64,000 nt of DNA from Siphonodentalium dalli (taxonomy: Eukaryota > Mollusca > Scaphopoda > Gadilida > Siphonodentaliidae), in NCBI GenBank assembly GCA_032622095.1, contig CP136068.1:131137989-131201988 (forward strand), in the 5' to 3' direction. The notes under the pieces are model-generated. The model ran no database searches and was not told the origin of the DNA. It saw only the letters and a program-made list of their open reading frames with translations. Made by a program: the position numbers and the translations under genes. Positions 45,112 to 56,577 of this stretch are shown here, in pieces (within the stretch, counting starts at the first letter, position 1; each line of letters starts with the position of its first letter).

Positions 45112-45300
45112 AAAATGAGTTTCAAACTGGATTATAGCGGTGCTTTGCTACTAAACTGCTAATTAAAAATTAAAGAAAAGAGAGTTTCAAACTCGATTCT
45201 TGCGGTGATATACTGCTAAACTCCTAATTAATGGAAAAATGAAAGTGAAAATGGAATTTCAAACTGGCTTTTGGCGGCGCAATGCTGCTAAACTGCTAAT
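45112..45300. repeat. Three-copy tandem repeat
   Basis: A unit of about 65 to 75 bases containing TTTCAAACTGG, GCGGTG and TACTAAACTGCTAATT occurs three times with indels. Confidence 0.75.
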
Positions 45301-45675
45301 ACCTGAATTGTGTTTATACAACAGCGTTTCCTCTATTCGATTAGATTAGCTAAATTATAAGTACATCTTCGGGAGAAAAAAAACAATGCTATAAATTATC
45401 ATAAAAGCGTCAGATCGCCATTCCAGCATCATAGAAATTCAGCAGGACTCGACCCGTAGCATCATAACAAATTAGCGTAACTTAACCAACGCTGTGGCCG
45501 TTTTCTAAGTTTGTAAGTTTGCGATGTTTTGCTGAACGAGCGATTTAACAAAAATATATATTATCTCTGCACACATGGGCCTGTATAACGTTGTACGCGC
45601 TCCCTTGTCCGCACCCCCCCCCCTTACACTGCCCCTATACATCAAAACTACATGTATATACGCGCCTGCTTTACG

Positions 45676-45716
45676 TTAATATTATCATATATAGGACCTA
45701 TATATGATAATATTAA
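45676..45716. repeat. 41-bp perfect hairpin, 1-base loop
   Basis: TTAATATTATCATATATAGG, then A, then the exact complement. It lies just before the rearranged copy of the 29-30 kb element. Confidence 0.92.
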
Positions 45717-45719
45717 TGT

Positions 45720-46405
45720 GTACCCATGATTGTGATTATAGAATACAAAATATATTGGTTTCACGAATGACCAACTCATAATTCCGTTAAAATAACTAAT
45801 CCTTCAAATTATGACAACAACTATATACGGCTTATCACTGAAGGTTTCTCATGCATCTCACCAGAATCCCCAACTACACCTTTTACCGGATAAGTAATAC
45901 GTCGTAAACGTTCATAAAAGCTCATAATTGAGAACGTTTCGGTGATGCACCAAAAAAACACACCCATCAGCATTCAACACGTTGACACTCCCTTTGTTAT
46001 GAATGCTTTTAGCACTTTCTTCAGTTTTGCTCTGGGCTGGCTATCTTCTCATATCGCTGGTTTTCGTTTCGTCTCGGTGGTTCTCTTTCATTACTTACAA
46101 GCACGCGTTATTGCCTCGTATATATTAAATTTTGTTGACGTTTGATGTCGTAAAACCGACTAAAATAAGAAAATATAGCGTGCCGCGATATACCAACTAT
46201 TCAAGTAATCCAATACCGACTACTCGGTATTAAAAATAAAACCGCGGTATGACTAAATACCAAAAAAAACGTGAAGCCCTACTCGGCCTCCGGGTCGCAG
46301 TTCGACTTTTAATCCGTCCCAAAAATTCCCATTCTATAAATAAAACTCCCAGCGCCCATAGGATACAATAATCTCTGCATTAGTATCCACGCGGAGCGCG
46401 AAATA
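45720..46405 (+). mobile_element. Rearranged relative of the 29180-30708 element
   Basis: It shares CCATGATTGTGATTATAGAAT, the coding piece at 45779-45892, CAACTACACCTTTTACCGG and, after about 390 unrelated bases, CTCGGCCTCCGGGTCGCA through CATTAGTATCCACGCGG. The coding piece is inverted relative to the flanks when compared with the first copy. Confidence 0.6.
45779..45892 (+). pseudogene. Second copy of the unidentified protein segment
   Basis: About 37 codons ending in TAA. NSVKITNPSNYDNNY and RLITEGFSCISPES match the minus-strand segment at 29618-29720 in order and spacing. Only this part is retained. Confidence 0.5.
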
Positions 46406-47384
46406 ATATTTTTTTTAGTACGATATATTGGTGAATTATTTATTATATCAAAGACCAGTAAAGCATGGCAATCTGATTGTTGGTGTTTCTGTGTTCTTGT
46501 ATGTTTTCCTTTGCAACCGTTGCTATGGCTTTCTTTTTCCATAGCAATCAGCCGAGCAGAATACAGCGAAAAGAGCTGTTGGTTATGGGTTGGAGCTTCA
46601 TTATGAGGTTCAGCGATCATTTTTTGTATTCAAACATATGAGTGTTATCATTGACCACATTCGTGCAATTCCCCACCGTGATCTAAGCTATTTAGGGTGT
46701 CATATATGTCCCATATTCAGTATTTGACCTGGGTCGTCTTACGATAAATGTAGTTTACAGACCATAGGCATTCATTTCACTTCTTCAGTCTTTATTGTAT
46801 TACCATTGTATGATGTTTATTTAGATTGTGTTTTCTTTCTTGTCCATTTGCCATAAAAACAGTGATATTTGTGCCGAAAATGAATTACTAATCTATCTAT
46901 ACAGTATAGTAATGGGCCCACGCACCCCTGTTATTCCATTAGAATATATACATCCCAGCCATAAATGGCATCACAGTAAAAATAGACATATGATGGTGCA
47001 TTTTTCCTGTACCTTTAGCAAAAGTACGTGAGCATTATATATATCTGGTCTTTTATATTTCATTATCATAAAGAGTCAAATCATGTGGTATCGATCTTCC
47101 AGAGGTATGGCATGCATATAACTTCTATGTAGGGCTATATTTAATACATATGTATTTGTTATAAAATACCCAGAAAGTTCTTCTTTAGATAACATGGTGA
47201 TGGTTGCCAGTCACAATTTGAGTTTTTTGTTTATTATATGTACGTTATTCATCATATACATGGTACCAAAGAGTCAGACATGCAATAAGGTCTGAACTAC
47301 ATGTGTATGGCTTAGATATGTGTTCATCATTTGTAGCCCAACGTGTGTATTACCCTATACCTACCATCTCGACCAATCGGTTCT
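46406..47384. other. Non-coding
   Basis: No supportable gene. The 103-codon minus frame at 46309-46620 overlaps the repeat end and has no motif. Confidence 0.5.
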
Positions 47385-47600
47385 ATCATTTAAATGGCAC
47401 TCATTTGGAAGTGTTCCACCTTAGCGGGGGTGTCACTGTGGAAATTTCTAACGGTTGGAAAGATTGAGGTACAAGATGAAAATTTCCATCCAAAGGTGAG
47501 TGCAAATGGGAATCTGTGAGTTTGGTCTGGTTCAATGAGAGCTGCATAAGTTGGAAATTTCCAGGTCGGCACCCCCTCCCCTAACTGGAACCCTCTAGGC
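47385..47600. repeat. GGAAATTTCCA-type repeat patch
   Basis: GGAAATTTCTAACGGTTGG and GTTGGAAATTTCCAGG resemble the block at 33300-33790. Confidence 0.55.
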
Positions 47601-48469
47601 ACGTTACTGTCATACCCATATCAAATGGAATCAACAATGGTGATTTGTGTATTGGTCAAGAAAGTGTGCCGTAAATTTGAATGTGGACCTCCTCCACATG
47701 AAAGGGCAACCTGCTAGCTATAGCCATATACGTATAGCTATACGTGTCAGATATCTAAATATTCTTGCCTATTATATAATAGTAACGATAATATAGCAAG
47801 CTGTTTATATTCCCGATTATATTCTGGGACGCAGATATCGCATGTAAACATGATCAGAAGCTGTTCAGCTAATTATGTAACCAAACTAAACTGGAATTAT
47901 GTACAGTTTACATATAGCTAAATATATGTTAGGAATGCAAAGATAAGTTCGTATAACATGTAAGCGACCATATTATGATGCTAATTAGTCAGCGATCGTC
48001 CTGCGTTAAATAATAATTACTTTTATCTCGGAAACTAAATCTGCACCAAACAAGGATATTGGAGCAAGTTGCTCAGTGGATCGTGCTTTCAGCTAATTAA
48101 TGTGGATATTTTGCGAATTGATAACAGGGGAACGATGTTTATTACGTGATCCTACCCTTATTCCATTCAATAAACCCAAAGGCTCGGTCCAGACCTAAAT
48201 TACTGGACTCGTTTTGTAAATTCCGCTATATATGCAACTCTGCATTAGCCCGGCAACAAACCAGTAATTTCTCGCAGTATACGCCACACCATTGTTCATT
48301 AACAACAAGTGACATCACAATTTCATTCGTTTAATTTAGGGTACATTAAAATTCCCGCGCTATAACCTTTGTCGAACGAGTAAGTCGGCAATTAACGCTA
48401 TAGCGAAATCTTGATGTACTGTAATAATTATGTTCAATTAAAACTTAAAGATGTTTCCCTCCGCCATGC
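47601..48469. other. Non-coding with half foldback
   Basis: The half copy of the 39186-39330 foldback is at 48178-48232 (GGCTCGGTCCAGACC, TGTAAATTCCGCTATA). Otherwise nothing is seen. Confidence 0.5.
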
Positions 48470-48735
48470 ATAACCCTGATAAGCTGGCGGCCAAAACTAA
48501 AATATGCAATGAAAAATGTTTGATTTATTTTCACGCAGATAGTCATAATTTCAGATGGTAGACTGAGCACATACCCTAGTTGGGTTCATAGTTCTCTAGA
48601 TAATTCAGTGTGTTTTCGCAAATATTTCCTGTCAAACCCTCTATCGACGTACCTCAAAACATCTGTTTTTGTTTAAACCACTATTTTACATAGTTGAAAT
48701 AATATATAGCATAGTGTGAGGGTAAAGAGTTGTTG
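48470..48735 (+). repeat. Dispersed repeat, partner of 6490-6810
   Basis: Same phrases in the same order as the partner, without the GT/T tract. Confidence 0.65.
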
Positions 48736-48839
48736 ATACACTCTAAAAACAGCTCGCAATTTGGTTCCCCGGGGAACCAAATACCAATATACAACCAAAC
48801 AGTTTGGTTCGATCCAAACTGCTTTGGTTCCATTTCTTC

Positions 48840-49385
48840 TTCAAAGATCTTCACCAAACGTCATATGTAGTTCCAGGTGACCTATAGATGGGAGCTATCA
48901 AATTTTTCCAATTTTCGAGGAAAAACATGGCCGCTAGCAGCATCTTGATTTAAAATTTGTCGAATCATGGCCGGATCATTTTTTTTTACTTTTGCAGGCA
49001 CGATTGTGATCACCTGTAGATTAGAGCTATCGAATTTGAATGATCTTCGATGAAAAACATGGTCGCCGGCAGCCATCTTGGATTTTACTCTTATCATTAC
49101 TAAATCATTTGGCACACCCTACAGACCACATCCAACATCCGATCATCACCAAACTTCATATTGGATCTTCAAGGTCAGCTCTAGATGGGAGCCTCCTATT
49201 CTGTTCGAAATTTGTTGAAGAACATGGCCGCCAGCGACCATCTTTGTATGACTAAATCCTTCGGCGCACTCTGTTTGTGATATCTCTAACCCGATCGTCA
49301 CCAAACTTCATATGGATCTTCGGGGTAACCTCTAGTGAGCCTCCTATTTTGACCGAATTTTTTTTTTAAACATGGCTGAGCTTTG
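48840..49385. repeat. About 150-bp tandem units with CATGGCCGCCAGC
   Basis: Three to four diverged units, each with CACCAAACTTCATAT, a GATCTTC phrase, a CTCTAGATGGGAG phrase, and AACATGGCCGCCAGC followed by ATCTT. A related ATGGCTGCCAGCGGCCATCTT phrase is inside the element at 15607-16156. Confidence 0.75.
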
Positions 49386-50173
49386 ATGGGTGGGTTCATT
49401 GACTCGATTCAAATTTTATTTTTACGCCCGAAGCCAAAGAAATAGTAATTTAGGCGCGTTTAAAGAAATGCATCTTTAATAAATGGTTTGCTATATATAC
49501 TTTCAACGTCTGGAATGAATGGAAATGTACATCACTTCTAATCTTATTGAAAATACGTTGTACGAATGTGAACAAACAATTTACCATTCAATTGTTTTAT
49601 ATTAACCGTGTGGTCTGTTCTGTTATCATTTGAACCATAAAATTTACGAATGTTACGAAGTGGGTTGCTTTTATCTTTAGTTTATTCATATATATGTGTG
49701 AACATTTGAACGAGGACATTCGATGTGGTACATATATATAGAACATAATGGCAGCAGTCCAAACATTTCGCTGCATTGGCACCGATAGGGCGTTATTCTG
49801 TCGTTTAATGTCATAATTTTTGGACTATATGGTCACATCAATCACACCTCGTCGAAACGGCATTCCCAAGATAGCTAAATTCATAGGTGTCCCTGGGTTG
49901 ATTTGTTGTCCACAGTACACTGCATGTATAAGCATCTACACGTTTCTAAATTTGAGGATTATTTGCTTTATTGCCTATATGCTTTATTGCCTATATGTCA
50001 GTGAGTGCCTTTATTTGCCTATAAGTATCATACCATTCGAGTTTCACTAAGTTTCACTCAACAAACCAGTAAACATTTCTCTGATAGATACATAAATTAT
50101 GCCCGTGTAACAATAATATCTTAATTATTAACCCGCATAATTAGTTTTTGAGTTACTCTTATCTTCACATTTT
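49386..50173. other. Non-coding
   Basis: Nothing recognised. Confidence 0.5.
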
Positions 50174-50524
50174 TTGGGCAACATTTCCCAAGTTAATCCT
50201 TTTTATATATGTAGGAGGTTTTCGTACATCACCAAGCGCGGCACTGTCTACAATTTGGTCGAGGAAGCCATAGATACCGAAGACGCGGGGTCGGGTCATG
50301 TTTATTGCAGGATATGCCTCCAACAACACGGATTACTTCCTGCAGATATAGTACCCATTATATGCACTTCATGTAAAACAAACTTTATAAATGTACAGAA
50401 GGGTGCGGGCATTCTGTTCTATTTCCCTCATTGGCACTACATTGTTTTAGCCCCGTGTTTACATTTTGCGTTATTCCGATTTTGTGTAGATCTGTCGCTC
50501 ACACCAATCGTTTTACGAGACTAA
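50174..50524 (+). other. Open frame with two CxxC pairs, unidentified
   Basis: 116 codons with YCRICLQQHGLLPAD then CTSCKTNF, two C-x2-C pairs about 20 residues apart as in a small zinc ribbon. A plausible splice acceptor (TTTTATATATGTAG) sits at 50199-50212, so an exon is possible. The region is not shared with the first copy of the neighbouring LINE, so it may be host or other element sequence. The second half looks like random translation. Confidence 0.25.
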
Positions 50525-50912
50525 AGCCATATTATTCCCATTCATTATTTTTAATCAAACAAAACCACCCATTTTTACTTTCAGAAATCACACATTCGAT
50601 ACCAAAGAAAGAAGAAGACCATATGGGAGGCAAAGGCAAGGGACCGTATCTACCAATCGGAATTAATTCGTGCAATGGACTCTTGGAGTCCGCTGGGAAA
50701 AGGCTCGATGCAACGAATCCAGAATGTTACCCCACAATAATATGGGCCTTTAAGACGAGTGTAATGAAACTACATCGGCTATTAGAAAAAGCAAACGTGA
50801 TTATGACACCAAGAATGAACGTACATTAAATAATCCATCAAATGACCAGTCTTCTTGGTGGAAAACCCTCCAAAAAATAGTATTTACAACTAGTGATCGA
50901 TCAATACCCCCC

Positions 50913-52727
50913 TTGAACATAAACGGCGACTTCCTGATCTCACCAACTGAAAAATCAAATGCTTTCAATTCCTATTTTTGTAATAATTCATCAGTTGATG
51001 ACGTCGGGAAACGCCTACCAGTGCTCGATCCTGATAACTCCATATCCACATTAAGCGATATAAAAATAACAACCCCTGACATTTACAAAGCGTTAAAAAG
51101 TCTCAAAATATCTAAGTCAAGTGGGCCCGACGGAATAAGCCCGAGGGTTTTGAAAAATTGTGCTTCCTCGCTCTGCGAACCTCTTGAATTTTATTTTAGA
51201 ATATTCACCGAAAACAGTTACTACCCACCCCAGTGGAAGCGTTCCCATGTTACACCTATATTCAAGAGCGGTGACCGCAGTCTTATATCAAATTACCGAC
51301 CAATTTCCCTACTAAGCTGCATCTCAAAGGTCTACGAAAAATGTATTTATAAATACCTATGGGAATTTCTTGATGAAAACAATCTATTATCATGTTACCA
51401 AGCTGGTTTCATGCGCAATGACTCAACAGTTTTCCAACTTACCGAAATATATGACAATATATGTCGATCACTAGATGACGGAAAAGAGGTCCGGTGTGTA
51501 TTCTGCGATATAAGTAAAGCGTTCGATAAAGTCTGGCACCGTGGCCTTTTGAACAAACTGACGAAAATGGGTGTAAATGGAAACCTGCATAACTTATTGA
51601 AATCGTATCTTGAATGTAGGCAGCAACAAGTTGTCATAGACGGCACACACTCGGAATTACAAGATGTAACAGCCGGTGTCCCACAAGGTTCAGTATTAGG
51701 CCCTCTTTTGTTCTTGATTTATATTAATGATATAACCGAAAATATACGGTGTAACATTCGTTTATTTGCTGATGATACCTCACTATTTCTCACTATCGAA
51801 GATCCCACCATGGCCGCAAAACTAATAAATGATGACCTCGAAACTCTCATGTGTTGGGCATCAGAATGGCTTGTAAAATTCAATCCCCTAAAAACGGAAG
51901 CTCTCTTAATCTCCAGGAAAGAAACGCCAGTATATCACCCACGCCTGACCATGGGAGCCGGGACAATTATCGAGGTTGAGAGCCATAAACATCTGGGACT
52001 TACTTTCGATAACATGGGCTCATGGGGTATCCACATAAGATCTATGCTCGATAAAGCATGGGGTCGTGTAAATTTAGTACGTAAACATAGATATAAACTA
52101 AGTAGAGAAACGCTTGAAAAAATACACTGCACATTTATCCGACCAATACTGGAATATGCCTCCCCTGTGTGGGATAACTGCCCCGATTATCTTAGTGATG
52201 ACATTGAAAAGGTACAGTACGAAATGGCCCGAATAGTAACAGGTGCAACCATCAGTACGAGTAATGCGCGCCTCTTATCAGAAACTGGCTGGGAACTCCT
52301 TTCTTCACGTCGTAGAAAACACAAGCTATGCCAATTTTTTAAGATGATACGTGGAACTGCTCCATCAATCCTGAGAAACTATGTACGACCAATCCAGGCA
52401 AACAATTCCAGATATAATTTCAGATTTGAACATATAAGACTACCCTCGAATATTAACTATGACTATTATATGGATTCATTCTTACCATCTACAATTACCG
52501 AATGGAACAAACTACCGGAAACAATAAAAAGCTGCAGTACAATCGAAGACTTCAAAAAAGAACTGAACAGTGACAATATACGTCCACCTGCCTATTTTTA
52601 TCATAGTAAATCCCGTAAATCTCATATCCTTCACACCCGGTTAAGATTGAACTGCAGCCACCTGAGTGGTGACCTGACAGATAACCATGTAAAAATTTCC
52701 CCCCTTCTGTTTATGTGGGGAATTTGA
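50913..52727 (+). pseudogene. Reverse transcriptase, family A copy 2
   Basis: A 604-codon frame whose Met is internal; homology in another frame begins about 150 bases upstream. Seen in order: SSGPDGISPRVLKN (about residue 70), NYRPISLLSC, motif A FCDISKAFDKVWH (about 197), motif B AGVPQGSVLGPLL (about 253) and motif C FADDTSLF (about 285). All three catalytic blocks are intact, unlike QCS in copy 1. One extra C in a C run near 52702 shifts the frame before the zinc knuckle, and an extra A near 52862 shifts it again relative to copy 1. Inactive, but less decayed in the catalytic core. Confidence 0.92.
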
Positions 52728-53237
52728 GACAACTTACCACTATCTTTTTGAATGTACATTTTATCAAGAGCCCAGAAGAGAACTATATGACTCCCTACCA
52801 AATGTTGCCTTATCTGAGAATACACTAATGCAGGGGTCAAGGGAGCTTAGTCTTCGCGAAAAACAAACAGATATTTAATGCAGTACAGACATATATTATG
52901 AAAACAAAAAGATTTCCATGATCTGTATGGGTAACAAATTGCTTTGGATTCCGGCCGCGTTATGCGGCACCACGATGTTCCCCATTATATATGTAGTACT
53001 AAATGTCTTCCGATAACGATTATTTTGTAAGTTACTTAATTGTCACTATCCTGTATATACGTGAAATGATTCTACATGAAGAATGCAGCGATATTCACAG
53101 TGAACCCCATTGAAATAGGAAATGGCTATTGCGATTGACCCCATCCCATGGAGCCTGACGCATGCATATTACTACGAGCATAATTTTCATCACGCAGCAA
53201 CTAAATTATTGAAAACTCTGCCCCTCCACTTTCTCAC

Positions 53238-53290
53238 TCTCTCTCATTCTCTCTCTCTTTCTCTCTCTATCTCTCTATCTCTCTCTCTGC
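53238..53290. repeat. Impure (CT)n tract in LINE 3' UTR
   Basis: Counterpart of 3796-3863, shorter and interrupted. Confidence 0.85.
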
Positions 53291-53578
53291 CTCCTGCTAT
53301 CCCTAACACGATCTTCCCGCTGTTTCCATCCCCAACTCAAACTTAGTTACTTTTCCTTTAAAAAAACATTATTTATATCCTTTCCCGTCTGATCGATACC
53401 CCTCCCTCACTTATTGAGGAAGGGGCATGTCGCCAAAGAGGAGAAGACTTCATATAAGCCCTCGGGCTTGTTGTCTGATCCTCATTTCCATACATTTATC
53501 TCTTATATGTTATATATTTATGTCACTTGTGTATTATGTGTATTATGTTTGGATTTGGAAATAAAAATATGTTTACAC

Positions 53579-54613
53579 TAATGTGAGTCATTAAATGTAT
53601 CCCTGGCTTAACTTCAAAAAAGATTTGAATACAATAGATATTCACCAGTTAACACCTTACTATAATAAGCCATTGTTAGCGGCCGTGGTCCGTGCGCATG
53701 GTCCGAAGTGAAATCCCGTCGTATTTTATATTAATGTTTTATAAATTGATCTGCCTGCGTGTTATGTGATATGTGATGATATGTTCGTATAATATTGATT
53801 TTAAAGTTGTTTTTGTGTTGTTTTAATTATGTTTTCATTCTGAGTATAACAAATAAAGTTTAAAACAAATATTTTAGTCATTAATTGTGAACCGACCAGA
53901 AAACGATGATTTAATTTGGCCAAATTGTTTTTAATTTGGCCAAAAAACATTTGGCTAAAGTTTTTTTCATTTGGCTAATAAAATTTTCATTTGGCTAAAC
54001 TTTTGGCTAAAGTTTTTTTCGGTCCAGCGTGAACACTGCATTACACTCATTACAAAATGGTGATAAACGACCATTACTAGCGCTGAATTGTTCAGTCTCA
54101 CCGGTTTTTGTGATAAAGGTACCCAGGTTCTGAAAATTGTGATGAAGCTAGGTACCCAGGTTGTGAGAAATCGTGATAAATGTACCCAGGTTCATCTGCG
54201 GTCGACGGGGTATTTTTGTGTTACACTGCAGGATACATTTAATTTAGTTGACAACATTATTTCGATTTATAACAGTTCAAACAATTTAAAACTGAATGCA
54301 ACTTAAAACCAAACGAATTTCCAGCAAAGATATTTAAATCTCGTAAACATAACATTAGTAACAATATTTTTAGTCCAAGCAGAGTAAAAGCATGAAAATA
54401 GAAATTGTTCGTGGAAAATCCTCCGACTGACGACTTTTGGTCAGAATGTTAGAGCAAACACATGTGAATTTGGACACACATGAGGTATCAGCTTGTTTGA
54501 AAAATGCTGTAGCATATGCTCGTAGCTGCCAAAATACTTTGAAATATATGTCATATCCTAGTTTATTACCTTTTTCTTCGTTTCTCGTTGTGTTTTCTGT
54601 CGCCTCAGTCATT
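53579..54613. other. Non-coding with short repeats
   Basis: Holds an ATTTGGCTAAA-type patch (53915-54020), the counterpart of 20650-20735, and a three-copy unit at 54080-54200. The overlapping frames at 54370-54655 have no motif. Confidence 0.5.
54080..54200. repeat. Three-copy GTACCCAGGTT repeat
   Basis: TGTGATAAAGGTACCCAGGTT and two variants follow each other at about 35 to 40 base spacing. Confidence 0.75.
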
Positions 54614-54766
54614 TTAACCCTTTACCCAACAAACCGGCCAAAACCGGCCAAATAAAGCTTCAACAGCCTAAAATATCTTCGGTCTGTCTCAATAGAACCA
54701 TACAAATATGGATATCATTGGAACCGGCTCCTTGACCACATTGTGATAGTTACAGTTATGCCCTGT

Positions 54767-54835
54767 GCCAATGCATTCTCTAATATATGCGAGTCGACCA
54801 TATGTCGCCTCGCATATATAAGAGAATGCATTGGC
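54767..54835. repeat. Hairpin h12
   Basis: 69-nt hairpin with CTAATATATG and CCATATGTCG changes. Confidence 0.94.
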
Positions 54836-54914
54836 CTAAAAAAAATCTTTTTTTAACACTTTTTACCATTTTTTCTTACATTCTTTAACAATTTTATAAT
54901 TTGTAATGTGTTAA

Positions 54915-54983
54915 GCCAATGCATTCTCTTATATATGCGAGGCGACCTATGGTCGACTCGCATATATAAGAGAATGCATTGGC
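54915..54983. repeat. Hairpin h13
   Basis: Canonical partner of h12. Confidence 0.95.
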
Positions 54984-55009
54984 ACAGGGCCCTTTTATTG
55001 GGTAAAGGG

Positions 55010-55569
55010 TTATATGCGTGGTACTCATCAACTCGAAACCAAGGTGTTTGTTTATATCCCTCATACGATCATATGGATTTCCGGTGTGACCTCTAGTTTA
55101 CTTCCCTTTATCATTCTATTCATTGCTCAGCAAAAAAATAACTCCTTCCCAAGTTGAGCTACATTGTCATTGACACTTTCATTTATTATGTGATCGGTAT
55201 GGGGCGGGTCATTTTAATCACAATAGGGAGGGCTTTCCGATTGCGTTTGGTAGTTTCTAGACCGAATTAATCATAGCATTATCCATGTGCCCATGCAATC
55301 CCTACCAGAGCGCACCAGTCATGCTTCATTTCTGACTCTGTAACCGGCTGGGTACTAGTCCGTGTTTCTATATTTAGCATGGGATTTTCCATAAAAAATG
55401 GCGAAACCCGATCACTCCAATGTCAAATTTTCTATGTGCTTTGAGAACAGTTCCCACACTAAAACATAATGTCAGAATGGAAAATTAGAACTCTTGTGTT
55501 TGACTTGCCGTTCGAGTTGTGACAATGTCGTACACGTGCGTTTATACGTTTGTGTTGATAAAAATATCG
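55010..55569. other. Non-coding
   Basis: No gene seen upstream of the Polinton remnant. Confidence 0.5.
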
Positions 55570-56113
55570 GAAAACCGAATGACACCTTTAAAAACTCGTA
55601 TGTGGAAGTATTTCACACAAAATAAAACTTATATATATTGATTTTTTACAACCCCTTGTCGATTCTTACAACAATAGTTATCACCGTAGCATAAAATCGA
55701 AACCGTCGGAAGTTACTTTGAAAACTGAAGCTGAAATTCCATATGGAACAGGAATTAAAAAAGGATAATCTACACTGAAAGTGGGTGACTTGGTTCGTAT
55801 CAACAAAACCAAAAGAACATTTGAAAAAGGTTATTTACCAAACTGGACTCGTGAAATTTTCAAAGTTGATAAAATTTGTAAAACTAATCCAATCACATAC
55901 AAAGTTTCTGATCTTGACGGTGAAGAGATTGATGGATCATTCTACAAACATGAAATCCAACATATAAAAGACAGTAAGGTGTATGAAATAGAATCAGTTA
56001 TTGACAGAAGAACGAGGAGAGTGGGTGGTAAAACAGTAAAAGAAATTAAATTTCATTGGCTTGGATACCCAAAAAAGTTTGACAGTTGGATCCCAGCTTC
56101 AAATTTAGTATAA
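55570..56113 (+). pseudogene. Maverick/Polinton integrase, C-terminal part with chromodomain
   Basis: The segment begins in the last part of the catalytic core (TRMWKYFTQNK), changes frame near 55625 (DFLQPLVDSYNNSYHRSI) and meets a TAA at about 55768. It is then open for 110 codons from 55781. That last part has the SH3-like phrase VGDLVRINKTK...FEKGYLPNWT. A chromodomain-like KFHWLGYPKKFDSWIP follows at its end. The integrase would join element ends to host DNA. The D,D,E residues are upstream and missing. The combination is characteristic of Polinton and related adintovirus-type integrases. It is a remnant with a frameshift and a stop. Confidence 0.85.
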
Positions 56114-56126
56114 AACAGAATTTATC

Positions 56127-56387
56127 ATGTCGCAAAATCATTCTGATTCAATTAATCTCGATGAACCATCACAATTTCATCAGTTACGTGGTGAAAAAGT
56201 TGCTAAGAACCAAGTCACCTACTTCACGCAGATAATTATTATTTATACCATAATAATTACATCTATTGTACACATTAGTATCCAGAGCGCAAACAAAGAA
56301 TTGTGGCTTATTCTTCTATGTAGCTCTCTAGGTTATATTCTACCAACACCTGGACTGAAATTATTGAAAAATACTGAGAAAAAATGA
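56127..56387 (+). CDS. Small membrane protein of the Polinton remnant
   Basis: An 86-codon frame starting 13 bases after the integrase stop. It has an Ile-rich hydrophobic segment (about residues 33-52) and a second (LWLILLCSSLGYILPTPG, about 62-79), followed by a Lys-rich end. Small proteins with a similar LWL-GY-LP phrase sit beside the integrase in many Polintons, by recall. The function is unknown. The next frame overlaps its stop by ATGA, a compact, virus-like arrangement. Start choice: first ATG after the integrase. Confidence 0.6.
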   Translation: MSQNHSDSINLDEPSQFHQLRGEKVAKNQVTYFTQIIIIYTIIITSIVHISIQSANKELWLILLCSSLGYILPTPGLKLLKNTEKK

Positions 56388-56577
56388 ATTCATTCTACAT
56401 AACTCTCATGAGTGATAGTTCAATATCACTTTACCCAGTCAACTCACAAATTAAGAGCTTTGGGAAGTTGCAATGGTTGAACTAATTGTACCATCAGAAA
56501 AATACAACATTATTGGAGATGCTTGCATAATAAAAATAAAAACTTCTGTTCCAAGAATTTTACAATACCATCATATG
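56384..56577 (+). pseudogene. Polinton structural-type gene, 5' part
   Basis: It opens with MNSFYITLMSDSS, an N-terminal pattern I recall from a conserved Polinton/adintovirus gene. The frame breaks near 56463 with apparent loss of some codons, then continues WEVAMVELIVPSEKYNI in another frame. It ends at a junction with the LINE at about 56578. The other part lies at 58602-58880. Role inferred as virion-related; not certain. Confidence 0.6.

Larger units (their letters stand above)
50755..53578 (+). mobile_element. 5'-truncated non-LTR retrotransposon, family A copy 2
   Basis: It extends about 550 bp further upstream than copy 1, to a linker reading AIRKSKRDYDTKNER and SSWWKTLQKIV. It ends at the same 3' sequence (AAATAAAAATATGTTTACA). 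The endonuclease is absent. I could not find a convincing target duplication. The 3' UTR includes the impure CT tract and a GGGCTTGTTG palindrome region as in copy 1. Confidence 0.88.
54618..55009 (+). mobile_element. 392-bp twin-hairpin TTAA element, copy D
   Basis: TTAA at 54614-54617 and TTAT at 55010-55013, a one-base decay of the target copy. The right terminus reads TATTGGGTAAAGGG where the others have TGTTGGG. Hairpins are at 54767-54835 and 54915-54983. It shares the CTCTAATATATG change with copy C. Confidence 0.93.

Noticed and set aside
55781-56113. Stand-alone host chromodomain gene
   Set aside because: Upstream sequence continues into integrase core phrases in other frames, and the neighbours fit a Polinton.
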